A DNA stretch of 64,000 nucleotides from JAXMCI01 sp046349435 (GCA_046349435.1 JAXMCI010000044.1:1-64000), one strand, 5' to 3'. Positions 26,559 to 36,876 are shown, counted from the first letter of the stretch. Numbers and translations are program-made. The notes: generated by a model not told the origin, from the sequence alone.

Positions 26559-26592
26559 CCCCGGCGGCCCGCTCCCGTCCGGGCCAGATCGA

Positions 26593-26626
26593 ACGGGCCC
26601 CGGCGCGACCCCGCGCCGGGGCCCGT
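26593..26626 (+). terminator. Strong hairpin terminator after rplI
   Basis: A perfect 15-bp inverted repeat (26593-26607 with 26612-26626) with a 4-nt ACCC loop lies after the rplI stop. Only a short T-containing stretch (GTTCTTG) follows, so it is GC-hairpin strong but U-poor, as often seen in very GC-rich genomes. It separates the ribosomal operon from cfa. Confidence 0.75.
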
Positions 26627-26732
26627 CGCGTTCTTGCCCGCCGCATGGACAAGCGCGAACGATTTGTTACTCTCCGCCTCGGCCGGCCGCGGGGGCGGAC
26701 GGCCGGACCGCCTCTCCAAGGGATCTCGCGAC

Positions 26733-27962
26733 ATGCTGGCGTCGCATCTTTTCCGTCGGGCCATCACCATCGGCACGCTGAACGTGATCGACGCTGACGG
26801 CCACAAGCACGTCTTCAGCGGCTCGCCCGGGCCGTCCGTCACGGTGCGGCTCAGGGACAAGGCGCTGCACCATCGGCTGCTGCTCCACCCCAAGCTCGCG
26901 CTCGGCGAGGCCTACATGGCCGGCACGCTGACCGTCGAGGACGGCACCCTCTACGATCTGCTCGACCTCGCCGGGCGCAACATGGAGGCGGTGGAGAAGC
27001 ATCCGCTGCAGGCGCTGCAGCAGCAGCTGGGCCGCGTGCTGCGCTTCATCCACACCTACAACCCGACCCACCGGTCGCGCCAGAACGTGGCGCATCACTA
27101 CGACCTGTCGGAGACGCTCTACGACCTGTTCCTCGACAAGGACCGGCAATATTCCTGCGCCTATTTCAGCGACCCCGAGGGCGGGCTGGAAAAGGCGCAG
27201 GCCAACAAGAAGCTGCATCTTGCCGCCAAGCTGCTGCTGCAGCCGGGCCAGCGGGTGCTCGACATCGGCTGCGGCTGGGGCGGGCTCGCCCTCTACCTGG
27301 CGCAGCTCGGAGGCGTCGACGTCACCGGGGTGACCCTCTCCGTCGAGCAGCACAAGGTGGCCGAGCGGCGCGCGCGCGAGGCGGGGCTGGCCGAGCGCGT
27401 CCGCTTTCACCTGCGCGACTATCGCGAGGAAGCGGGGCGCTACGACCGGATCGTCTCGGTCGGCATGTTCGAGCATGTCGGCACGCCCAACTACCGCACC
27501 TTCTTCCACAAGGTGAAGAGCCTGCTCGCCGAGGACGGCGTCTGCCTGCTGCACTCGATCGGCCGCATGGATCCGCCGGGCGCCACCAATCCGTGGCTGC
27601 GCAAGTACATCTTCCCCGGCGGCTACACCCCGGCCCTGTCGGAGGTGCTGTCGGCGGTCGAGCAGGTCGGGCTCTGGGTCACCGACATCGAGATCCTGCG
27701 GCTGCACTACGCCTCGACCCTGCGCGAATGGCGCCATCGCTTCGAGGCCAACCGCGACCGCATCCGCGAGCTCTACGACGAGCGCTTCTGCCGGATGTGG
27801 GAATTCTATCTGGTCGGCTGCGAGATCGCCTTCCGCTACATGGGGCAGATGGTCTTCCAGATGCAGCTCGCCCGCCGCCAGGAGGCGGTGCCGCTGACCC
27901 GCGACTACATCACCGACTTCGAGCGCGAGCACGCCCGTGCCGCGCTGACGCTGGCGGCGTGA
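26733..27962 (+). CDS. cfa: Cyclopropane-fatty-acyl-phospholipid synthase
   Basis: Adds a methylene bridge from S-adenosylmethionine across the double bond of membrane unsaturated phospholipids, usually in stationary phase or acid stress. The 409-aa protein has the N-terminal lipid-contact domain (about 1-110), the NVAHHYDLS motif, the SAM-binding VLDIGCGWGGLALYLA near residue 172, and the RIVSVGMFEHVG and FPGG(Y) motifs. The start at 26733 has AAGGGA upstream. It could also be another MycA/CFA-type methyltransferase, but the overall sequence is classic CFA. The dioxygenase gene follows 7 nt downstream. Confidence 0.9.
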   Translation: MLASHLFRRAITIGTLNVIDADGHKHVFSGSPGPSVTVRLRDKALHHRLLLHPKLALGEAYMAGTLTVEDGTLYDLLDLAGRNMEAVEKHPLQALQQQLGRVLRFIHTYNPTHRSRQNVAHHYDLSETLYDLFLDKDRQYSCAYFSDPEGGLEKAQANKKLHLAAKLLLQPGQRVLDIGCGWGGLALYLAQLGGVDVTGVTLSVEQHKVAERRAREAGLAERVRFHLRDYREEAGRYDRIVSVGMFEHVGTPNYRTFFHKVKSLLAEDGVCLLHSIGRMDPPGATNPWLRKYIFPGGYTPALSEVLSAVEQVGLWVTDIEILRLHYASTLREWRHRFEANRDRIRELYDERFCRMWEFYLVGCEIAFRYMGQMVFQMQLARRQEAVPLTRDYITDFEREHARAALTLAA

Positions 27963-27969
27963 GCCAGCC

Positions 27970-28785
27970 ATGACCGCGCTGCCCGCCCACCTCACCGAGG
28001 CCGAGATCGCCGAGTATCGCGAGCGCGGCATCCTGGTGCCGGGCTGGCGGCTGCCGCCGGCGCGGCTGGCCCGGCTCAGGGACGCGCTGGAGCGGGTGAT
28101 CGCGGCCAATCCCGGCGTCCGGCCCGAGGCGCTGATCAGCTCGCACATCGCCGAGGGCGGGCGCGAGGGCGTCCGCGGCGACGCCGAGTTCCTCAGGCTG
28201 GCCTGCGATCCCGACATCGTCGGCATGGCGGCGCAGCTGATCGGGCCCGACATCGTGCTGTGGGGCTGCCAGATCTTCTGCAAGCCGGGCGGCGACGGCC
28301 GCGAGGTGCCCTGGCACCAGGACGGGCAGTACTGGCCGATCCGGCCGCTCGCCACCTGCACCGCCTGGGTGGCGCTCGACGACAGCCTGGTCGAGAACGG
28401 CTGCCTGCGCGTGGTGCCCGGCTCGCACCGCGCCGGCCTCCACCCCCACCTGCAGGACGACCGTCCCGACCTCGCGCTCGACAAGCGGATCGTGCCGGAG
28501 GCGATGGGCACCGCCCCGCCGCTCGACGTCGAGCTGCCGGCCGGCGCGCTGTCGCTGCACGACGTCCACCTGATCCACGGCTCGGCGCCGAACCGCTCGC
28601 CGCGGCGGCGGGCCGGCGTGGCGCTGCGCTACATGCCCGCCCATGTCCGCTTCGACCGCACCCTGTTCCAGCCGCGGTCGGGTGCCGGCGGGCTGGTGGT
28701 CGACTTCACCACCCGCCCGCTCTGGCTGGTGAGTGGCCGCGACATCGCCGGCAACGGCCCCTTCGCGCCGCTGCCCGCCGCCTGA
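27970..28785 (+). CDS. Phytanoyl-CoA dioxygenase family protein
   Basis: A 271-aa Fe(II)/2-oxoglutarate-dependent oxygenase of the PhyH family. The metal-binding HxD is seen in PWHQDGQYW and the distal His in LIHGSAPNRSPRRRAG, where the following Arg would bind 2-oxoglutarate. The domain fills the whole protein; there is no signal peptide. The family hydroxylates many kinds of substrate (acyl-CoA, ectoine, quorum molecules), so the substrate cannot be assigned. It lies 7 nt after cfa and is probably co-transcribed, which hints at a lipid substrate; that is inference. Confidence 0.8.
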   Translation: MTALPAHLTEAEIAEYRERGILVPGWRLPPARLARLRDALERVIAANPGVRPEALISSHIAEGGREGVRGDAEFLRLACDPDIVGMAAQLIGPDIVLWGCQIFCKPGGDGREVPWHQDGQYWPIRPLATCTAWVALDDSLVENGCLRVVPGSHRAGLHPHLQDDRPDLALDKRIVPEAMGTAPPLDVELPAGALSLHDVHLIHGSAPNRSPRRRAGVALRYMPAHVRFDRTLFQPRSGAGGLVVDFTTRPLWLVSGRDIAGNGPFAPLPAA

Positions 28786-28879
28786 ACAGACACCTGGCCG
28801 GGGTGCCCGCCGGGCGAGTTGTCCCCGCTATTCAGCCTGTGCACATGGCACCGCGGTCTCGCCGGGGGCGAATCTCTGC

Positions 28880-28885
28880 TAGCCT
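28880..28885 (+). promoter_or_regulatory. Possible -10 element of dnaB, leaderless spacing
   Basis: TAGCCT lies 6 nt before the dnaB ATG, the same spacing seen for the lptF promoter, and no ribosome site precedes the ATG. The corresponding -35 sequence (TCTCGC, 28857-28862) is weak, so this is tentative. Confidence 0.25.
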
Positions 28886-28891
28886 CCCGGC

Positions 28892-30427
28892 ATGGATCCG
28901 ATCCCCTCCCCGATCCCCTCCAACGTCACCAGGCTGCGCCCGGGAGAGGAGGCCGGCCCGCGCATCCCGCCGCACAACTACGAGGCCGAGCAGGCCCTGC
29001 TCGGCGCCGTGCTGGCCAACAACCTGGTCTTCGACAAGGTCAACGAGTTCCTCCGGCCGGAGCATTTCGCCGACGCCGTCCATGGCCGGATCTACGATGC
29101 GATCGGCAAGCTGATCCAGCGCGGCCAGATCGCCAACGTGCTGACCCTGAAGAACCTGTTCGACCAGGACGAGGCGCTGGCCGAGGTCGGCGGCGCGCAG
29201 TACCTGGCGCGGCTCGCCAACTCGGTCGTCACCATCATCAATGCCGAGGATTACGGTCACGCCATCCACGACCTCTACCTCCGCCGCGAGCTGATCAACC
29301 TCGGCGAGGAGATCGTCAACGACGCCTTCGTGCACGACCTCGAGCGCTCGGCGGTCGACCAGATCGAGCAGGCCGAGCAGCAGCTCTACAACCTCGCCGA
29401 GATCGGCCAGACGGAGAGCGGGCTGCAGGCGCTGAGCGTCGCCATGGCGACCGCCATCACGGTCGCCGAGAACGCCTACAAGCGCGACAGCCAGGTCACC
29501 GGCGTCACCACCGGCCTCGACGACGTCGACAAGAAGCTGGGCGGGCTGCACCCCTCCGACCTGGTGATCCTGGCCGGCCGGCCCTCGATGGGCAAGACGG
29601 CGCTCGCCACCAACATCGCCTTCAACGCCGCCCGGGCCTACAAGGAGGTCCGCGACCCGACCGGCACGGTGCGGGTCAAGGAGGGCGCCAAGGTCGCCTT
29701 CTTCTCGCTCGAGATGTCGGCCGAGCAGCTCGCCACCCGCATCCTGGCCGAGCGGACCGAGATCTCCTCCGACCGGATCCGCCGCGGCGAGGTCCGCGAA
29801 TCGGACTTCCCGCGGTTCGTCGCGGCGGCGCAGGAGCTGCACCGCCTGCCCTTCTTCATCGACGACACCCCGGCGCTCAGCGTCGCCGCGCTGCGCACCC
29901 GCGCCCGCCGCCTGAAGCGCCAGCACGGGCTCGGCCTGATCGTCATCGACTACCTCCAGCTGATGCGCCCGTCCGGCCAGTCGCGCAGCGACAGCCGCGT
30001 CCAGGAGGTCTCCGAGATCACCCGCGGCCTGAAGGCCATCGCCAAGGAGCTCGACGTGCCGGTGCTGGCGCTCTCCCAGCTGTCGCGCGCCGTCGAGCAG
30101 CGCGAGGACAAGCGCCCGCAGCTCGCCGACCTGCGCGAATCCGGCTCGATCGAGCAGGATGCCGACGTGGTGATGTTCGTCTTCCGCGAGCAGTACTATC
30201 TCGAGCGGGCCGAGCCGAAGCAGCGCGAGGACGAGACGCCGGACAAGTTCAACGATCGCCACGACCGCTGGATGGAGCGCTGCACCCGCGCCAACAACGT
30301 CGCCGAGGTCAACATCGCCAAGCAGCGCCACGGCCCGATCGGCACGGTCGAGCTGTTCTTCGACGGCACGGTGACCCGCTTCGGCAACCTGGTGCGCGAC
30401 GACCACGTGCCGCATGTCCGGGAGTGA
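28892..30427 (+). CDS. dnaB: Replicative DNA helicase DnaB
   Basis: Hexameric helicase that unwinds DNA at the fork. The 511-aa protein has the N-terminal primase-interacting domain (NYEAEQALLGAVL), a linker helix region, and the RecA-like C-terminal domain with Walker A GRPSMGKTA near residue 230, FSLEMS, the DYLQLM Walker B region, LSQLSR and the arginine-finger region. Length is normal, with no intein. The stop overlaps the alr start by 14 nt, so the two are translationally linked, a gene order common in alphaproteobacteria. Confidence 0.97.
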   Translation: MDPIPSPIPSNVTRLRPGEEAGPRIPPHNYEAEQALLGAVLANNLVFDKVNEFLRPEHFADAVHGRIYDAIGKLIQRGQIANVLTLKNLFDQDEALAEVGGAQYLARLANSVVTIINAEDYGHAIHDLYLRRELINLGEEIVNDAFVHDLERSAVDQIEQAEQQLYNLAEIGQTESGLQALSVAMATAITVAENAYKRDSQVTGVTTGLDDVDKKLGGLHPSDLVILAGRPSMGKTALATNIAFNAARAYKEVRDPTGTVRVKEGAKVAFFSLEMSAEQLATRILAERTEISSDRIRRGEVRESDFPRFVAAAQELHRLPFFIDDTPALSVAALRTRARRLKRQHGLGLIVIDYLQLMRPSGQSRSDSRVQEVSEITRGLKAIAKELDVPVLALSQLSRAVEQREDKRPQLADLRESGSIEQDADVVMFVFREQYYLERAEPKQREDETPDKFNDRHDRWMERCTRANNVAEVNIAKQRHGPIGTVELFFDGTVTRFGNLVRDDHVPHVRE

Positions 30428-31562
30428 GCGCGCCGGCGCGCTGCTGACCGTCGACCTGGCGGCGCTCGCCGCCAACTACCGGCTGATGCGAGAGCGGGCG
30501 CCCGGCGCCGAGATCGCGCCGGCGCTCAAGGCCGACGCCTACGGCCTCGGCGCCGCGGCGGTCGCGCCCGTGCTGTGGCGCGAGGGGGCGCGGACCTTCT
30601 TCGTCGCCACGCTGGAGGAAGGCGTCGGGCTGCGCGCGCTGCTGCCCGAGGCGGCGATCTACGTGCTGAGCGGGCCGATCGGAGCGGGGGCCGGCGCTGG
30701 AGTCGGCGCCGAGTACCGGGCGTATCGCCTGCGGCCGGTGCTCAACTGCCTCGACCAGGTCGCCGCCTGGGAGGCCGAGCCGGCCGCCGCCGGCCTGCCG
30801 CTGGCGCTGCACGTCGATAGCGGCCTGCACCGCCTCGGCCTGCCGGCGGCCGAGGTGGCGGCGCTGGCCGCCGATCCCGCCCGGCTCGCCCGGCTTGCCC
30901 CGGCCCTGGCGATGAGCCACTTCGCCTGCGCCGACGATCCCGCCTCGCCGATGAGCGACGAGCAGCTGGCCGCGTTCCTCGCCGCCGTCGAGCGGCTGTG
31001 GCCGGCCGGGCGGCCGCGGCCGGCGCGCAGCCTGGCCGCCTCGTCGGGCCTCTTCCGCGACGCCCGCTTCCACCTCGAGATGGTCCGTCCCGGCGGCTCG
31101 CTCTACGGCCTCGCGCCGCTCGCCGGACGCCCCAATCCGCTGGCGCAAGTCGTTAGACTACAAGCAAGAATCCTGCAGATCCGTGAAATTGACAGCAACC
31201 GGAGCGTTGGCTATGGTGCGACGCACCGCTTCGCCGAGCGAGGTCGTCTGGCGACGGTCGGTGCCGGCTATGCCGACGGTTATCTGCGATCGCTCAGCAA
31301 TCGGGGCTTCGCCATGCTCGGCGCGCACCGGCTGCCCGTAGTGGGGCGCGTGTCCATGGATCTGCTGACCCTCGACATCTCGGCCGTACCGCCGGAGACG
31401 CTCCGGCCGGGCGATCTGGTCGACCTGATCGGTCCCGGCAACGACGTCGACGCCGTCTCGGCGGCGGCCGGCACGGTCGGCTGGGAGCTGCTCACACGGC
31501 TCGGGCCGCGCCTGGCGCGGCGCTATGTCGGCGACGCCGCCGGCCGGCCGGCGGCGGCCTGA
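30414..31562 (+). CDS. alr: Alanine racemase
   Basis: PLP enzyme interconverting L- and D-alanine for peptidoglycan. The 382-aa protein has the PLP lysine Lys39 in ALKADAYGLGA and the second catalytic base Tyr267 in SVGYGATHR, plus VVGRVSMDLL near the C-terminus. The ATG at 30414 lies inside the end of dnaB. A segment at about 31146-31220 has AT-richer codons (AGA, CTA, CAA, GCA, ATT) unlike the rest of the gene and contains a good promoter match. mlaE-mlaF follow immediately. Confidence 0.95.
   Translation: MSGSERAGALLTVDLAALAANYRLMRERAPGAEIAPALKADAYGLGAAAVAPVLWREGARTFFVATLEEGVGLRALLPEAAIYVLSGPIGAGAGAGVGAEYRAYRLRPVLNCLDQVAAWEAEPAAAGLPLALHVDSGLHRLGLPAAEVAALAADPARLARLAPALAMSHFACADDPASPMSDEQLAAFLAAVERLWPAGRPRPARSLAASSGLFRDARFHLEMVRPGGSLYGLAPLAGRPNPLAQVVRLQARILQIREIDSNRSVGYGATHRFAERGRLATVGAGYADGYLRSLSNRGFAMLGAHRLPVVGRVSMDLLTLDISAVPPETLRPGDLVDLIGPGNDVDAVSAAAGTVGWELLTRLGPRLARRYVGDAAGRPAAA
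31189..31217 (+). promoter_or_regulatory. Candidate promoter inside alr
   Basis: A perfect TTGACA (31189-31194), a 17-nt spacer and TATGGT (31212-31217) lie within the codon-atypical patch of alr. It would drive the genes downstream (mlaE, mlaF) independently of dnaB-alr. Confidence 0.4.
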
Positions 31563-32340
31563 GGTGGTCCCGGTTCTCCAGCCCGTCGGGCGCGCCTTCC
31601 TCGGCGGGCTCGAGGCGACCGGACGGCTGTCGATCTTCACCGGCACCGCCGTCCTCAACCTGCTGCGGCCGCCCTACTATCCCCGCCTGATCCTCAGGCA
31701 GATGATCGAGATCGGCTACTACTCGCTGCCGGTCGTCGGGCTGACCGCGATCTTCACCGGCATGGTGCTGGCGCTGCAGAGCTTCACCGGCTTCTCGCGC
31801 TTCAGCGCCGAATCGGCGATCCCCAACGTCGTGGTGATCTCGATCACCCGCGAGCTCGGGCCGGTGCTGGCCGGGCTGATGGTGGCCGGCCGGGTCGGCG
31901 CCGCCATGGCCGCCGAGATCGGCACCATGCGCGTCACCGAGCAGATCGACGCGCTGTCGACGCTCTCCACCAACCCGATGAAGTATCTGGTGGCGCCGCG
32001 GCTGCTCGCCGGCCTCCTGATGCTGCCGGCGCTGGTGCTGGTGGCCGACATCATCGGCGTCTTCGGCGGCTACCTCGTCAGCATCTACAAGCTGGGCTTC
32101 AACCCCAGCACCTACATCAAGAACACGCTCGACTTCGTGCAGACGCTCGACGTCGTCTCCGGCCTGGTCAAGGCCGCGGTGTTCGGCTTCATCGTCGCGC
32201 TGATGGGCTGCTACCACGGCTACCATTCGCGCGGCGGCGCCCAGGGCGTCGGCGCGGCGACCACCAACGCGGTGGTCACCGCCTCGATCCTGATCCTGAC
32301 CTTCAACTACATGATCACCGAGCTGTTCTTCTCGAAATGA
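31525..32340 (+). CDS. mlaE: MlaE family ABC transporter permease
   Basis: Inner-membrane permease of the Mla-type phospholipid transporter that keeps outer-membrane lipid asymmetry. The 271-aa protein has five to six membrane segments and the MlaE hallmark region GPVLAGLMVAGRVGAAMAAEIGTMRVTEQIDAL. The ATG at 31525 lies within alr; a GTG at 31564, just after the alr stop, would shorten it by 13 residues and is equally possible. The stop overlaps mlaF by 4 nt. No MlaD-type substrate-binding gene follows here, so other subunits must be elsewhere. Confidence 0.9.
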   Translation: MSATPPAGRRRPEVVPVLQPVGRAFLGGLEATGRLSIFTGTAVLNLLRPPYYPRLILRQMIEIGYYSLPVVGLTAIFTGMVLALQSFTGFSRFSAESAIPNVVVISITRELGPVLAGLMVAGRVGAAMAAEIGTMRVTEQIDALSTLSTNPMKYLVAPRLLAGLLMLPALVLVADIIGVFGGYLVSIYKLGFNPSTYIKNTLDFVQTLDVVSGLVKAAVFGFIVALMGCYHGYHSRGGAQGVGAATTNAVVTASILILTFNYMITELFFSK

Positions 32341-33113
32341 GCGGCACGCCGAAGATCTCGATCCGGGGCCTGTGGAAGTCGTTCGGCGACAAGCAGGTGC
32401 TGCGCGGCGTCGACCTCGACGTCGGGGTCGGCGAATCGGTGGTGGTGATCGGCGGCTCGGGCACCGGCAAGTCGGTGACCCTGAAATGCGTGCTCGGCCT
32501 GATCCATCCCGACCGCGGCTCGATCAAGATCGACGGGGTGGAGACGGTCGGCATGTCCGGCGCCGAGCGCGAGAAGGTGATGCGCAAGTTCGGCATGCTG
32601 TTCCAGGGCGCCGCGCTGTTCGACAGCCTGCGGGTCTGGGAGAACGTCGCCTTCGGCCTGATCGAGGGGCGCGGCATGGACCGCCGCTCCGCCAGGGGCG
32701 TGGCGCTGCGCAAGCTCGGCGCCGTCGGGCTCGGCCCCGAGGTCGGCGAGCTCTGGCCGGCCGAGCTGTCCGGCGGCATGCAGAAGCGCGTCGCGCTCGC
32801 CCGCGCCATCGCCGCCGAGCCTGAGATCATCTTCTTCGACGAGCCGACCACCGGGCTCGATCCGATCATGAGCGACGTGATCAACAACCTGATCAAGAAG
32901 TGCGTCGGCGAGCTCGGCGGCACGGCGCTGTCGATCACCCACGACCTGCAGAGCGCGCGGCGCATCTCCGACCGCATCGCGATGATCCATGACGGCCGCA
33001 TCATCTGGTCGGGCCCGACCGCCGAGATCGACGATTCGGGCAACGCCTATGTCGACCAGTTCATCCACGGTCGCGCCGAGGGGCCGATCCAGATGCCGGT
33101 CCGTCCGCTGTGA
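32337..33113 (+). CDS. mlaF: MlaF-type ABC transporter ATP-binding protein
   Basis: ATPase of the Mla phospholipid transporter, acting with MlaE. The 258-aa protein has Walker A GGSGTGKSV near residues 37-45, the ABC signature LSGGMQKRVALARA and Walker B IIFFDEPTTGLDP, with the ITHDL switch. The signature SGGMQKR is typical of MlaF-like ATPases. ATGA overlap with mlaE shows coupling. A palindromic repeat element follows the stop and may act as the end of the transcript. Confidence 0.92.
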   Translation: MSGTPKISIRGLWKSFGDKQVLRGVDLDVGVGESVVVIGGSGTGKSVTLKCVLGLIHPDRGSIKIDGVETVGMSGAEREKVMRKFGMLFQGAALFDSLRVWENVAFGLIEGRGMDRRSARGVALRKLGAVGLGPEVGELWPAELSGGMQKRVALARAIAAEPEIIFFDEPTTGLDPIMSDVINNLIKKCVGELGGTALSITHDLQSARRISDRIAMIHDGRIIWSGPTAEIDDSGNAYVDQFIHGRAEGPIQMPVRPL

Positions 33114-33127
33114 CAGCCTGCCTTCCT

Positions 33128-33205
33128 CTTGTCATGCCCGGCCCCGGGCCGGGCATCCAGGCCGCGGCGCCGCTGGATTGCCGGGTCGCGCCCGGCAATG
33201 ACAAG
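33128..33205. repeat. Dispersed palindromic element, copy 1
   Basis: A 78-nt element between mlaF and radA. Outer arms CTTGTCAT/ATGACAAG (33128-33135, 33198-33205) enclose two hairpins: a 10-bp stem ATGCCCGGCC/GGCCGGGCAT (33134-33156) and a 9-bp stem ATTGCCGGG/CCCGGCAAT (33177-33199). A related copy lies at 57349-57437. Such elements are widespread intergenic repeats in alphaproteobacteria. Confidence 0.75.
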
Positions 33206-33225
33206 AAGGGGTGTGCCGGCTAGGC

Positions 33226-34617
<1,392 letters not shown>

Positions 34618-34623
34618 GGTCCG

Positions 34624-35328
34624 ATGAACGTCACCGACATCGTCGTCCTCGCCGTGCTGGGCCTCTCGGCCCTCGCGGCTTTCAGCCGCGGCTTCGTCCG
34701 CGAGGTGCTGGCCGTCGGCAGCTGGGTCGCCGCGGCGGTCGCCACGATCTACCTCTTCACCCCCGCCCGGCCGCTGCTGCGCCAGTACATCAGCTACCAG
34801 CTGATCGCCGACGCCCTGACCGGGGCCGGCATCTTCGTCATCACGCTCGCCATCTGCTCGACCCTGGCGAGCTTCCTGTCGCGCCACATCCGCGGCGGCG
34901 CGCTCGGCGCCATCGACCGCTCGCTCGGGCTGCTGTTCGGGCTGGCCAGGGGTGCAATCCTGGTCTGCCTCGCCTACATGTTCATGGTCTGGCTGCTGCC
35001 CAAGGAAAGCGACCGGCCGGCCTGGCTGCAGCAGGCACGCTCCCTGCCGCTGGCCGCCAGCGGCGCCGAGTATCTGCGGTCGCTGATCCCGCCGGAGCTG
35101 CTGCAGCGCGGCACCGCGGCGGCCGATTCGGCGCGCCGCAACGTCGAGGACGCGGTCAATGCCGGCCAGGTGCTGGCGCCGCAGCCCGCGCCGCCGGCGG
35201 CGAGCGGGGCGGCGCCGCCGGCGCCGACACCGGACGCGAGCAAGGCCGGCAAGCCGCCGGGCTATACCGAGAGCGAGCGCAAGGACCTGAACCGGCTGCT
35301 GCAGGGGACGCGGCAATCCAATCCGTGA
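34624..35328 (+). CDS. cvpA: CvpA family membrane protein
   Basis: A 234-aa inner-membrane protein of the CvpA (colicin V production) family. About four membrane segments lie in residues 1-165 (starting NVTDIVVLAVLGLSALAAFSRG), with the family-typical SRGFVREVL(A) motif. The C-terminal 70 residues are Pro/Ala-rich and soluble. CvpA is nearly always found next to purF, as here; its role in envelope homeostasis is poorly defined. It is co-oriented with radA (6-nt gap) and purF (52-nt gap). Confidence 0.9.
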   Translation: MNVTDIVVLAVLGLSALAAFSRGFVREVLAVGSWVAAAVATIYLFTPARPLLRQYISYQLIADALTGAGIFVITLAICSTLASFLSRHIRGGALGAIDRSLGLLFGLARGAILVCLAYMFMVWLLPKESDRPAWLQQARSLPLAASGAEYLRSLIPPELLQRGTAAADSARRNVEDAVNAGQVLAPQPAPPAASGAAPPAPTPDASKAGKPPGYTESERKDLNRLLQGTRQSNP

Positions 35329-35380
35329 CGACCCCGCCGGAGTCGCCAGAGGCGCCAGAGGCGAAGGAGTTGGCCCACCG

Positions 35381-36835
35381 ATGATCACCACCCGGCCCTT
35401 CGACGACGATCATCTGCGCGAGGAATGCGGCGTGTTCGGCGTGCTCGGCGTCGAGGAGGCGGCCGCCCACACCGTGCTCGGGCTGCACGCCCTGCAGCAT
35501 CGCGGCCAGGAGGCGGCCGGCATCGTCGCCTTCGACGGCCGCCAGTTCCATGCCCACCGGGCGCTCGGCCAGGTCGCCGACAACTTCTCCTCCGAGGCGA
35601 TCATGGCCCGGCTGCGCGGGCACATGGCGATCGGCCATGTCCGCTACGCCACCACCGGCGAGACCATCCTGCGCAACGTCCAGCCGCTGTTCGCCGACCT
35701 CGCCGCCGGCGGCTTCGCCATCGCCCACAACGGCAACCTGACTAACGCCCACGTGCTGCGCCGCGAGCTGGTCGAGCGCGGGTCGCTCTTCCAGTCGACC
35801 ACCGACACCGAGGTGATCACCCACCTGATGGCGACCTGCCCGCGCGGCGACGTCATCGAGCGGCTCGTCCACGCGCTGCGCCAGGTCGAGGGCGCCTACT
35901 CGCTGGTCGGGCTGGCCGACGGGCTGGTGATCGGCGTGCGCGATCCGCTCGGCGTCCGGCCGCTGGTGCTGGGGCGCCTCGGCGAGGCGCACATCCTGGC
36001 CTCGGAGACCTGCGCGCTCGACATCATCGGCGCCGATTTCGTCCGCGACGTCGAGCCGGGCGAGCTGGTCGTGCTGGAACCCTCCGGCGTGCGCTCGCTG
36101 CGCCCCTTCGGCCAGAGCCAGCGCCGGTTCTGCATCTTCGAGTACATCTACTTCGCGCGGCCCGACAGCATCGTCGAGGGCACCGGCGTCTACGAGGCGC
36201 GCAAGCGCATCGGCGCCGAGCTGGCGCGCGAGAGCGGCGTGCCGGCCGACGTCGTCATCCCGGTCCCCGATTCCGGCGTCCCGGCGGCGCTGGGCTATGC
36301 CGGGGAGGCCGGCATCCCGTTCGAGCTCGGCATCATCCGCAACCACTATGTCGGCCGCACCTTCATCGAGCCGAGCGACCACATCCGCCATCTCGGGGTG
36401 AAGCTGAAGCACAACACCAACCGCGCCGAGATCGCCGGCAAGCGGGTGATCCTGGTCGACGATTCGATCGTCCGCGGCACCACCTCGCGCAAGATCGTCG
36501 ACATGGTGCGCAACGCCGGCGCGCGCGAGGTCCATCTGCGCATCTCGAGCCCGCCCACCACCTATTCCTGCTTCTACGGCATCGACACGCCGGAGCGCAG
36601 CGAGCTGCTCGCCGCCCGCCACGACGTCGCCGGCATGGCCAAGCTGATCGGCGTCGACAGCCTGGCCTTCATCTCGATCGACGGGCTCTACCGCGCCATG
36701 GGCGAGCCCGGCCGCGACCGCAAGCGGCCGCGCTACTGCGACGCCTGCTTCACCGGCGACTACCCGACCGAGCTCACCGACCAGCGCACCCGCACCGAGC
36801 CGGCCCAGCTGCCGCTCCTCGCCGAGCTGGCGTGA
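35381..36835 (+). CDS. purF: Amidophosphoribosyltransferase
   Basis: First committed step of purine synthesis: PRPP plus glutamine gives phosphoribosylamine. The 484-aa protein has a 15-residue propeptide followed by the nucleophile Cys16 (EECGVFG), the class II glutaminase domain, and the PRPP-binding VILVDDSIVRGTT. Four Cys at positions 251, 397, 453 and 456 match the 4Fe-4S ligands of the B. subtilis-type enzyme, so this is the processed, iron-sulphur form rather than the E. coli form. AAGGAG precedes the ATG. Confidence 0.96.
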   Translation: MITTRPFDDDHLREECGVFGVLGVEEAAAHTVLGLHALQHRGQEAAGIVAFDGRQFHAHRALGQVADNFSSEAIMARLRGHMAIGHVRYATTGETILRNVQPLFADLAAGGFAIAHNGNLTNAHVLRRELVERGSLFQSTTDTEVITHLMATCPRGDVIERLVHALRQVEGAYSLVGLADGLVIGVRDPLGVRPLVLGRLGEAHILASETCALDIIGADFVRDVEPGELVVLEPSGVRSLRPFGQSQRRFCIFEYIYFARPDSIVEGTGVYEARKRIGAELARESGVPADVVIPVPDSGVPAALGYAGEAGIPFELGIIRNHYVGRTFIEPSDHIRHLGVKLKHNTNRAEIAGKRVILVDDSIVRGTTSRKIVDMVRNAGAREVHLRISSPPTTYSCFYGIDTPERSELLAARHDVAGMAKLIGVDSLAFISIDGLYRAMGEPGRDRKRPRYCDACFTGDYPTELTDQRTRTEPAQLPLLAELA

Positions 36836-36848
36836 TGGCCCCGCACAG

Positions 36849-36876
36849 GATTCCTCTCCCCCCTTGCGGGGGAGGG
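36849..36876. repeat. CT-rich palindrome that carries the next gene's ribosome site
   Basis: A short imperfect inverted repeat (CCTCTCCCCCC, TTG, GGGGGAGGGAG) between purF and the SDR gene. Similar CTCTCCCC/GGGGAGAG palindromes are found at 42591-42626 and 43949-44065. Its right arm GGGGGAGGGAG lies 6 nt before the SDR TTG start and probably serves as its Shine-Dalgarno sequence. Confidence 0.55.

Noticed and set aside
28892..30427. Intein or insertion in dnaB
   Set aside because: Length (511 aa) and motif spacing are normal for DnaB.
33128..33205. CRISPR repeat
   Set aside because: Single element of paired hairpins with no regular repeat-spacer series; the second copy is 24 kb away.
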